This document shows, piece by piece, positions 1 through 5,425 of a DNA stretch of 7,552 bases (positions are counted from its first letter, which is position 1; every line of letters begins with the position of its first letter). This DNA is from Gemmatimonadales bacterium. GTDB lineage: Bacteria; Gemmatimonadota; Gemmatimonadetes; Gemmatimonadales; GWC2-71-9. Made by a program: the position numbers and the translations under genes. Location of the stretch: contig JACDDX010000075.1 in the NCBI GenBank assembly GCA_013816685.1, positions 1-7,552 on the forward strand. Direction: 5' to 3'. A model generated the notes under the pieces. That model was not told the origin of the DNA. It searched no databases and was given only the letters and a program-made list of their open reading frames with translations.

Positions 1-71
1 TCGCCTGTGCCGACGTGAGCTTCCCGCGCTTTCCGGACGCGCTCAGACAGATCGCCGGGGACCGGCTTTGA
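1..71 (+). CDS. aroA: 3-phosphoshikimate 1-carboxyvinyltransferase (EPSP synthase), C-terminal end only
   Basis: This is the last 22 codons of a gene that enters from the left. Read in the frame whose codons begin at position 3, it gives ACADVSFPRFPDALRQIAGD followed by RL and a TGA stop at 69-71. EPSP synthases typically end with a short segment of this kind, an acidic/Cys stretch followed by SFPxFxxxL, and aroA is a common neighbour upstream of cmk and rpsA in bacteria. The enzyme would join phosphoenolpyruvate to shikimate-3-phosphate in the cytoplasmic shikimate pathway. The stop codon overlaps the proposed TTG start of cmk, which suggests one transcript and coupled translation. The identification rests on 22 residues plus gene order, so it is probable rather than certain. 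Confidence 0.7.
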   Translation, partial: ACADVSFPRFPDALRQIAGDRL

Positions 72-781
72 GGGGTGGTGTGATCGCCATCGACGGCCCG
101 TCGGCCTCCGGCAAGTCGAGCACGGCGCGACGGGTGGCCGAGGTGATCGGTTTTGCGCACCTCGACTCGGGCGCGCTCTACCGCGGCGTCACCCTCGTGG
201 CACTCCGCGAGGCGACCCGCCAGAATCGGCGCTCGGACGATCCGCTGAGCGTGCTCGATCCGGAGACCATCCTTCGCGCGGCGGAGGATCGCGGGCTCAT
301 GCTCCAGCCCGACGGGGCGGGGTTCGCGGCCTATCTGGAGGGCGAGCCAGCCGACGCCGCGATCCGAGGCACGGCGGTCACCGCACGGGTGTCGGCGGTG
401 TCGGCGGTGCCGGTCGTCCGCGAGTGGGTCAACTCCCGCCTCCGGGCGATGGTGCGGGCGGGTCGGGACGTCGTGGTGGACGGTCGGGACATCGGCACGG
501 TGGTGTTTCCGGATGCGGATCTCAAGATCTTTCTGACCGCGTCACCCGAGGCGCGGGCGGAACGACGCATCGTGCAGCGGGGAGAGGAGCCGGCTCCGGC
601 GGCGCTGGAAGCCGAGACGGCCGCGCTGGCCGCGCGAGACCGAGCCGACTCGACCCGGGCCGTGGCGCCACTCCGCCGGGCCCTCGATGCGGTGGACCTC
701 GACACCACCACGATGGATTTCGAGGAGCAGGTGCGATTCATCGTGGATCGGGCCCGGCCGATCTTCGATCTCCCTCTCTGA
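68..781 (+). CDS. cmk: Cytidylate kinase (CMP kinase)
   Basis: Transfers phosphate from ATP to CMP or dCMP in the cytoplasm, feeding pyrimidine nucleotide pools. The 237-residue product shows the full set of family marks. The P-loop GPSASGKSST lies at residues 10-19 and HLDSGALYRGVT, the CMP-side segment, at 31-42. The signature DGRDIGTVVFPDADLKIFL spans 138-156, followed by RAERR at 163-167. The lid/specificity segment RDRADSTR at 190-197 is followed by PLRRALDAVDLDT. Length is close to the usual 220-230 residues. The start is uncertain. TTG at 68 overlaps the upstream stop as TTGA and has GGGGA seven bases before it. GTG at 80, with AGGGG four bases before it, would give a start nearer the family norm (M-IAIDGP). 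No independent promoter is evident, so it is probably read from the aroA side. Identification is secure; only the start is open. Confidence 0.96.
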   Translation: MRGGVIAIDGPSASGKSSTARRVAEVIGFAHLDSGALYRGVTLVALREATRQNRRSDDPLSVLDPETILRAAEDRGLMLQPDGAGFAAYLEGEPADAAIRGTAVTARVSAVSAVPVVREWVNSRLRAMVRAGRDVVVDGRDIGTVVFPDADLKIFLTASPEARAERRIVQRGEEPAPAALEAETAALAARDRADSTRAVAPLRRALDAVDLDTTTMDFEEQVRFIVDRARPIFDLPL

Positions 782-843
782 ACCGGCGACGATCACCAGG
801 AACGGATGGTCGCAGGGTTTGCCGCTCAACCCGTTATGACACC

Positions 844-872
844 TTGCCTTGGGAGTGCGGCCCGGCTACCTT
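844..872 (+). promoter_or_regulatory. Possible promoter for rpsA
   Basis: The 186-bp gap between cmk and rpsA holds TTGCCT (844-849), a 17-base spacer, then TACCTT (867-872). This is a weak match to the sigma70 pattern. It can also be read as a Bacteroidetes-like TTG-N20-TAnnTTG arrangement. The preceding CCCGGC resembles the CCGGGT that precedes the elements upstream of the two genes at 2763 and 4372. A start near 879 would give an mRNA leader of roughly 90 bases. Called by eye; there is no experimental support. Confidence 0.35.
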
Positions 873-921
873 GATCGGCTTCCGTCGCGGGCAACTGGGC
901 TCCGGCGGACCTTACCTCTTC

Positions 922-941
922 CCGCGGCCGTGACGGCGCGG
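922..941 (+). other. GC-rich leader hairpin upstream of rpsA
   Basis: CCGC (922-925) pairs with GCGG (938-941) and GCCG (927-930) pairs with CGGC (934-937). There is a single bulged G at 926 and a three-base TGA loop. The stem ends six bases before the AAAGGA of the rpsA ribosome-binding region. It has no T-tract and lies just before a gene start, so it is not a terminator. In E. coli, S1 represses translation of its own mRNA through a structured leader. Whether this hairpin does something similar is inference. Confidence 0.4.
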
Positions 942-947
942 TACTAC

Positions 948-957
948 AAAGGACGGA
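948..957 (+). promoter_or_regulatory. Ribosome-binding region of rpsA
   Basis: AAAGGA (948-953) followed by GGA (955-957) is the only purine-rich Shine-Dalgarno-like sequence before the ATG at 968. The spacing is long, 14 bases from AAAGGA and 10 from the second GGA, so pairing is probably suboptimal. A weak or distant Shine-Dalgarno is also a feature of rpsA in E. coli, where it contributes to autogenous control. Confidence 0.5.
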
Positions 958-967
958 TCCCCTCCGC

Positions 968-2665
968 ATGCTCGATCAACTCCAACCCTCTACCGAGCAG
1001 TTCATCTCTCCCGCTTCGCTCCGCGTCCGTCAGGACCTCTACGACGAAGACTACTCCGACGAAGAATACGATCAGATGCTCTCGATGTACGAGGGCACGA
1101 TGGCGCAGATCGTCGAAGGCGAAATCGTCAAGTCCAGGGTCCTCCGCGTCACCGAGAATGCCGTCATTCTGGACGTCGGCTTCAAGTCCGAAGGTTCGGT
1201 GCCGCTGGACGAGTTCAAGGATCCGCCGAAAGAGGGCGAAGAGGTCGAGGTCTTCCTCGAGCACCTCGAGGATCAGGAAGGGGCCGTCGTCCTTTCCAAG
1301 AAAAAGGCCGACTTCATGCGGGTCTGGGAAAAGATCCGTGTGGCCCACGAGTCCGATCAGCCGGTCGAAGGCACCCTGGTCAAGAAGATCAAGGGCGGCG
1401 TGGTCGTGAACCTCATGGGTGTCGACGCCTTCCTGCCGGGAAGTCAGATCGCGCTCCGGCGCGTGCCCAATATCGACGAACTGCTGGGCCAGACCTACGA
1501 GTTCAAGATCATCAAGCTGAACAAGCGGCGCCGGAACATCGTCGTCAGCCGGCGGGTGATCCTGGAGAACGAGCGCGCCCACAAGCGCGAGCACCTGATG
1601 AAGGAGCTCGCCGTCGGCCAGGTCCGGAAGGGCGTGGTCAAGAACATCACCGACTTCGGCGCCTTCATCGACCTTGGCGGCGTTGACGGCCTGCTGCACA
1701 TCACCGACATGTCCTACGGCCGGGTGTCGCACCCGACCGAGATGGTCAAGATCGGCCAGGAAGTCGAAGTCAAGATTCTCGACATCGACTGGCAGCGTGA
1801 GCGGATCAGCTTGGGGATGAAGCAGCTCCAGAGCTATCCGTGGCAGAACGTCGCGGCCAAATACCCGGTCGGCACCCGCGTCCAGGGCAAGGTGGTCTCG
1901 ATTACCAACTACGGCGCGTTCGTCGAGATCGAGCCGGGCATCGAAGGCCTGGTCCACATCTCCGAGATGAGCTGGACCCGCAACGTCCGTCACCCCTCCA
2001 AGATCGTAAGCATCGGGGAGACCATAGAGGCGGTCGTGCTGAAGGTGGACGAATCCGAGGAGAAGATTTCGCTCGGCATGAAGCAGACCGAGCAGGATCC
2101 GTGGATGGTGCTGCCGCTCAAGTACCCGGTCGGCACCCGGATCGCGGGCAAGGTCCGGAACCTCACCAGCTTCGGGGCGTTCGTCGAAATCGAGCCCGGC
2201 ATCGATGGTCTGATCCACATCTCCGACATGTCGTGGACCAAGCGGGTGCAGCATCCGTCCGAGGTGGTGAAGAAGGGCGACGCGGTCAACGTTGTCATCC
2301 TCAACATCGACGCCGAGAACAAGCGGATCAGCCTCGGGCTCAAACAGGCCGAGGAGGACCCGTGGCTCCGGATCGGGGAGACCTATCCGATCGGCATGGA
2401 GCTGCGCGGCCGCTCGGTGCGCCTGATGGACAAGGGCGTCGTCGTGGATCTGGGCAACGACATCGAAGGCTTTGTGCCCATCTCGCAGCTTGGCGTGGCC
2501 AACATCGAGAACCCGGGCGACGCGGTGCAGGAAGGCCAGGCGCTCGATCTCAAGGTGCTCGAGGTCGATCCTATTCATCACCGCATCGTGCTCGCGGTCG
2601 TGGGTTACCCCGACGAGCCGATCATTCCGCCGGTCCGCCCGGTGGATGAGACCGTGCCCGCCTGA
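968..2665 (+). CDS. rpsA: 30S ribosomal protein S1
   Basis: Binds mRNA on the 30S subunit and helps load structured or weakly-led messages. The 565-residue product is close to the 557 of E. coli S1 and contains six S1 (OB-fold) domains at roughly 48-112, 132-198, 216-285, 301-373, 387-460 and 474-545. Domains 1-2, the ribosome-docking half in E. coli, are divergent, as usual. Domains 3-5 carry the classic pattern, for example TDFGAFIDL ... GLLHITDMS ... RISLGMKQ. Domains 4 and 5 are near copies, both opening YPVGTR and containing GAFVEIEPGI. Domain 6 has lost the FGAF aromatic motif (DKGVVVDL), as in other long S1 proteins. The acidic N-terminus (residues 22-42) is rich in D, E and Y. The ATG at 968 has a distant Shine-Dalgarno, and a terminator lies 28 bases after the stop. 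Its position after cmk is a widely conserved order. Confidence 0.97.
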   Translation: MLDQLQPSTEQFISPASLRVRQDLYDEDYSDEEYDQMLSMYEGTMAQIVEGEIVKSRVLRVTENAVILDVGFKSEGSVPLDEFKDPPKEGEEVEVFLEHLEDQEGAVVLSKKKADFMRVWEKIRVAHESDQPVEGTLVKKIKGGVVVNLMGVDAFLPGSQIALRRVPNIDELLGQTYEFKIIKLNKRRRNIVVSRRVILENERAHKREHLMKELAVGQVRKGVVKNITDFGAFIDLGGVDGLLHITDMSYGRVSHPTEMVKIGQEVEVKILDIDWQRERISLGMKQLQSYPWQNVAAKYPVGTRVQGKVVSITNYGAFVEIEPGIEGLVHISEMSWTRNVRHPSKIVSIGETIEAVVLKVDESEEKISLGMKQTEQDPWMVLPLKYPVGTRIAGKVRNLTSFGAFVEIEPGIDGLIHISDMSWTKRVQHPSEVVKKGDAVNVVILNIDAENKRISLGLKQAEEDPWLRIGETYPIGMELRGRSVRLMDKGVVVDLGNDIEGFVPISQLGVANIENPGDAVQEGQALDLKVLEVDPIHHRIVLAVVGYPDEPIIPPVRPVDETVPA

Positions 2666-2692
2666 TCGGCAGCCCTGGGCTTTGATGGACTG

Positions 2693-2735
2693 AACGGCGG
2701 CGAGGCTTTCGGGCTTCGCCGCCGTTTCGATTTCT
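2693..2735 (+). terminator. Intrinsic terminator after rpsA
   Basis: AACGGCGGCGA (2693-2703) and TCGCCGCCGTT (2716-2726) form a perfect 11-bp stem around a 12-base interval. That interval can add a few weaker pairs and end in a TTCG loop. The stem is followed by TTTCGATTTCT, a moderately T-rich tail. It sits 28 bases after the rpsA stop, the expected place for the end of the aroA-cmk-rpsA transcript. Confidence 0.85.
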
Positions 2736-2753
2736 ACAGGCCGGGTCTATCTT
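2725..2753 (+). promoter_or_regulatory. Possible promoter of the carboxyltransferase gene
   Basis: TTTCGA (2725-2730), a 17-base spacer and TATCTT (2748-2753) form a candidate promoter whose upstream element lies in the tail of the rpsA terminator. The -10-like element ends nine bases before the ATG at 2763, so transcription would begin about two bases before the start codon. No Shine-Dalgarno sequence is present (TTTTTCGCCGC precedes the ATG), which agrees with a nearly leaderless mRNA. The ten bases GGCCGGGTCT (2739-2748) recur before the gene at 4372. Confidence 0.5.
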
Positions 2754-2762
2754 TTTCGCCGC

Positions 2763-4316
2763 ATGCCCCAGCCCCGCGAGCTCCTCGAACAACTGCACCG
2801 CCGTCAGGCACTCGCCGAAGCGGGCGGGGGACCGGCCCGGCTCGCCCAGCAGCACAAGAAGGGCAAGCTCACCGCCCGCGAGCGGCTCGACCTCCTGCTC
2901 GACGAGGGCAGCTTCGTCGAGCTCGACCGGTTCGTGACCCACCGCTCGACGGAGTTCGGCATCGACGCGCAGATCTACCCCGGCGACGGGGTCGTCACCG
3001 GCCATGGCCGCATCGACGGACGTCTCGTCTACGTCTTCAGCCAGGACTTTACCGTGTTCGGCGGGTCGCTCAGCGAGACCCACGCGGCCAAGATCTGCAA
3101 GGTGATGGACCTGGCCGTTCGGAATGGCGCCCCGATCATCGGGCTCAACGATTCGGGGGGCGCGCGGATTCAGGAGGGCGTCGCGTCGCTCGGCGGGTAC
3201 GCCGACATCTTTCTCCGCAACACTCTCGCGTCCGGCGTCGTCCCGCAGCTCTCGGCCATCCTCGGCCCCTGCGCCGGTGGCGCGGTCTACAGCCCGGCCA
3301 TCACCGACTTCGTCTTCATGGTGCGCGGCGTGAGCCACATGTTCGTCACCGGACCCAACGTCGTGAAGACGGTGACGCACGAGGACGTGAGCTTCGATCA
3401 CCTGGGCGGCGCGGACACCCACGGCGGCATCTCGGGCGTCGCGCATTTCGTCCGCGAGAGCGAGCCTGAGTGCCTCGGCGCGCTCCGCGAGCTGGTGGGC
3501 TACCTCCCGCTCAACAACCTCGACGATCCGCCCCGCCGGCCGACGGCCGATCCGGCCGATCGCCGGGACGAGGCGCTGCTCGACATCATTCCCGACAGTG
3601 CCAACCGGCCCTACGACATGCACGACGTCATTCGCCGGGTCGTAGACGACGGGGGCTGGCTCGAGGTGCAGCAGGGCTTCGCCGAGAATATCCTGACCGG
3701 CTTCGCCAGGCTTGGCGGCCAGCCGGTGGGAGTCGTCGCCAACCAGCCGGCGGTGCTGGCCGGCGTGCTCGACATCAGCGCGTCGGTCAAGGCGGCGCGC
3801 TTCATCCGCTTCTGCGACTGCTTCAACCTGCCGGTGGTGACCTTCGTGGACGTGCCGGGTTTTCTGCCCGGCGTGGCACAGGAGCATGGCGGCATCATCC
3901 GCCACGGCGCCAAGCTGCTCTACGCGTATTGCGAAGCGACCGTCCCCAAGCTGACCGTGATCACGCGGAAGGCGTATGGCGGCGCGTACGACGTGATGAG
4001 CTCCAAGCACATCCGGGGCGACGTGAACCTCGCGTGGCCAACCGCCGAGATCGCGGTGATGGGTGCGAAGGGCGCGGTTGAGATTCTCTTTCGCGAGGAG
4101 ATCGCCACCGCGGCCGACGGCGCGGCGGCTACGGCGGAGCGGATCGCGGAGTACACCGAGAAATTCGCGCACCCGTACGCGGCCGCCGCTCGCGGCTACA
4201 TCGACGACGTGATCGACCCGCGCGACACCCGGCCGAGGCTGATCGAGGCGCTCGGTACCCTCCGCACCAAACGGGATCGGAACCCGCCGAAGAAGCACGG
4301 CAACATTCCGCTGTGA
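2763..4316 (+). CDS. pccB: Acyl-CoA carboxylase, carboxyltransferase beta subunit (propionyl-CoA carboxylase type)
   Basis: Moves CO2 from carboxybiotin to an acyl-CoA in the cytoplasm, most likely propionyl-CoA to methylmalonyl-CoA. The 517-residue protein is full length for the PccB family. The family opening is GKLTARERLDLLLDEGSF at 34-51. The N-terminal crotonase-fold half has SGGARIQEGVASLGGYADIF at 131-150 and GPCAGGAVYSPA at 168-179, which supplies oxyanion-hole glycines. The C-terminal half has FVDVPGFLPGVAQEHGGIIR at 361-380 and RKAYGGAYDVMSSKH at 402-416, and it ends KHGNIPL. Asp410 in AYDVM matches the aspartate associated with propionyl-CoA preference in Streptomyces PccB and mycobacterial AccD5. 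There is no zinc ribbon, unlike AccD of the four-subunit acetyl-CoA carboxylase, and no biotinyl domain. AccC lies one gene downstream as the probable partner. Related decarboxylase subunits (MmdA) share this fold, so the substrate and direction are inferred. Confidence 0.93.
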   Translation: MPQPRELLEQLHRRQALAEAGGGPARLAQQHKKGKLTARERLDLLLDEGSFVELDRFVTHRSTEFGIDAQIYPGDGVVTGHGRIDGRLVYVFSQDFTVFGGSLSETHAAKICKVMDLAVRNGAPIIGLNDSGGARIQEGVASLGGYADIFLRNTLASGVVPQLSAILGPCAGGAVYSPAITDFVFMVRGVSHMFVTGPNVVKTVTHEDVSFDHLGGADTHGGISGVAHFVRESEPECLGALRELVGYLPLNNLDDPPRRPTADPADRRDEALLDIIPDSANRPYDMHDVIRRVVDDGGWLEVQQGFAENILTGFARLGGQPVGVVANQPAVLAGVLDISASVKAARFIRFCDCFNLPVVTFVDVPGFLPGVAQEHGGIIRHGAKLLYAYCEATVPKLTVITRKAYGGAYDVMSSKHIRGDVNLAWPTAEIAVMGAKGAVEILFREEIATAADGAAATAERIAEYTEKFAHPYAAAARGYIDDVIDPRDTRPRLIEALGTLRTKRDRNPPKKHGNIPL

Positions 4317-4320
4317 GCCG

Positions 4321-4351
4321 CGGCCGGCCAACTACTAGCCAAGGGCGGCCG
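4321..4351 (+). repeat. Imperfect inverted repeat between the carboxyltransferase and exported-protein genes
   Basis: CGGCCGGCC (4321-4329) can pair with GGGCGGCCG read from 4343 to 4351, giving eight pairs and one G-G mismatch around a 13-base loop. It begins four bases after the stop of the upstream gene. No T-tract follows (GGTCTGG), so it is not a convincing intrinsic terminator. It could be an mRNA-end stabilising hairpin or a chance product of high GC. Confidence 0.3.
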
Positions 4352-4364
4352 GGTCTGGCATCTT
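4347..4364 (+). promoter_or_regulatory. Possible promoter element of the exported-protein gene
   Basis: GGCCGGGTCT (4347-4356) is identical to the ten bases before the carboxyltransferase gene. It is followed by CATCTT (4359-4364), close to the TATCTT seen there. CATCTT ends seven bases before the ATG at 4372, so a transcript would start at or one base before the start codon. There is no Shine-Dalgarno before this ATG. No good -35 element is visible. The similarity of two independent upstream regions is the main support. Confidence 0.4.
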
Positions 4365-4371
4365 GTCACAC

Positions 4372-5373
4372 ATGTGTCACGCCCGGTCGATACGCAGAAT
4401 TCTGAGTGCGGTGACGATGCTGGTCCTGACGTTCGGAGGTCGGCTGGGTGCTCAGGCGGCCATCGACCCGAACGTCGCACCGCGCGCCGCCGAGCTCGAG
4501 CGTGCCGGCGATCGCAGCTCCGCCATCGATCTCCTCGGCCACTATCTCGCCACTGCACCCGACGACGGCCGAGCCTGGTTTCAGCTCGGCCGCCTCTACT
4601 TATACAGCGCGCGCGACTGGCACCGGGAAGGTCACGGCGGTGATCCCGACGGCTGGCTCTACCTCGACTTCGCCGAAACCGCGCTGGAGCAGTCGGCTCG
4701 CCTGTCGGTGGATTCGGGCGTGGTCTACGGCGGGCTCACCGAGCTCGAACGCGCGGTCATGCTCGCCGAAGATTCGGGCTGGACTATTGCCGTGCGGTCG
4801 CGGGGTCGGCAGCCGCCCACTCCGCTGCCAGCCTATCTCCTCGAGCTGGGCGACAATCTGCTGCGCTCCTGTCCGGCCGGCGGCGTGCTCCTGACAGGCG
4901 GCGATCTCGAAGCCCTGTCGGTGTGGTACGGCTCGGTGACGCCTTCCTCCGCCACGATCATCCCGCTGCGCTCCGACCTCTACGCCACCGATTCGCTCTA
5001 CCGCCAGCGCATGGCCGCCGCGATGGGCGCCGATCCCGCGCTGCCGGTCAAGGGCGCGCTCGGCAGCATTGCGGCCCGGCGCTCCCTCTGCCTCTCGCCC
5101 GGCGCCGACACGGCGGCCGCGCCCACGCTTGCGTGGCACACGGTGCGACTGGTGCGCGTCGGCGGGGGGCCCGCCACCGGAACCAACGGCACTCCCCTGC
5201 CGTCCGACGTGAGCGGGCTCTCGATCATCGAGCTCGTCGCCGCCTCACATGACGATTCTTCCCCCTGGGTCCGCGACGTGCGCTCGGTGTACGAGCGCGC
5301 CGCCCGCTACAACGCCCTCCTGTGCCGCACCCTCCGTCCGGTGGGAGATCCGCCCCCGCCCGCCTGCCGCTGA
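4372..5373 (+). CDS. Exported TPR-like protein of unknown function
   Basis: I do not recognise this as a named gene. The 333-residue product begins with a signal peptide: basic residues (RSIRR, 5-9), a hydrophobic stretch at about 10-21, and an AQA cleavage site at 27-29, so it is probably secreted or periplasmic. Residues 35-76 look like one or two TPR helices (AAELERAGDRSSAIDLLGHY, then AWFQLGRLYLYSA). Residues 172-188 read VLLTGGDLEALSVWYGS. This recalls the LFTNGDNDTFPLWY segment in the soluble part of DUF2723 (protein O-mannosyltransferase-like) proteins, and the following IIPLRSDLY ... YRQRM also fits that pattern. The mature chain has four cysteines (167, 240, 318, 332) and a proline-rich end. 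The ATG at 4372 is preferred to TTG at 4363 because the latter lies within the promoter-like CATCTTG and adds only MSH. There is no Shine-Dalgarno. It sits between the two carboxylase genes with no evident link. Confidence 0.82.
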   Translation: MCHARSIRRILSAVTMLVLTFGGRLGAQAAIDPNVAPRAAELERAGDRSSAIDLLGHYLATAPDDGRAWFQLGRLYLYSARDWHREGHGGDPDGWLYLDFAETALEQSARLSVDSGVVYGGLTELERAVMLAEDSGWTIAVRSRGRQPPTPLPAYLLELGDNLLRSCPAGGVLLTGGDLEALSVWYGSVTPSSATIIPLRSDLYATDSLYRQRMAAAMGADPALPVKGALGSIAARRSLCLSPGADTAAAPTLAWHTVRLVRVGGGPATGTNGTPLPSDVSGLSIIELVAASHDDSSPWVRDVRSVYERAARYNALLCRTLRPVGDPPPPACR

Positions 5374-5412
5374 TCCAATCGGTGTGCCCGCGCACCACCC
5401 GGAACACCAGTC

Positions 5413-5416
5413 GGAG
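5413..5416 (+). promoter_or_regulatory. Shine-Dalgarno site that fixes the accC start
   Basis: GGAG at 5413-5416 lies nine bases before GTG at 5426. The frame is open back to 5249, but translated family similarity begins exactly at this GTG (NRVLVANRGEIALRI). The site therefore supports the GTG as the true start. The 52-base gap upstream holds no recognisable terminator or promoter, so accC may be co-transcribed with the gene before it. Confidence 0.6.
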
Positions 5417-5425
5417 CGCAGTCCG

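Noticed and set aside
944..2581. 545-codon open frame on the minus strand opposite rpsA
   Set aside because: The + strand frame is unmistakably S1. The antisense frame is open because codons of a high-GC gene rarely give stops in this reverse frame. Its product is a low-complexity H/D/L-rich chain without family motifs.
2622..4331. 569-codon open frame on the minus strand opposite the carboxyltransferase gene
   Set aside because: Same shadow effect. It covers a strongly conserved + strand gene plus both its flanks, and its product is R/E/D/V-rich with no recognisable domain.
4321..4351. Hairpin after the carboxyltransferase gene as an intrinsic terminator
   Set aside because: The stem has a mismatch and a 13-base loop and is followed by GGTCTGG rather than a T-run, so it is listed only as an inverted repeat.
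4363..4371. TTG at 4363 as start of the exported-protein gene
   Set aside because: It adds only three residues, lies inside the promoter-like CATCTTG and has no Shine-Dalgarno. ATG at 4372 leaves a complete signal peptide.
5249..5425. 59-codon N-terminal extension of the accC frame
   Set aside because: It overlaps the end of the exported-protein gene, lacks family similarity and is compositionally odd. The GTG at 5426 has a Shine-Dalgarno and begins exactly where biotin carboxylase similarity starts.
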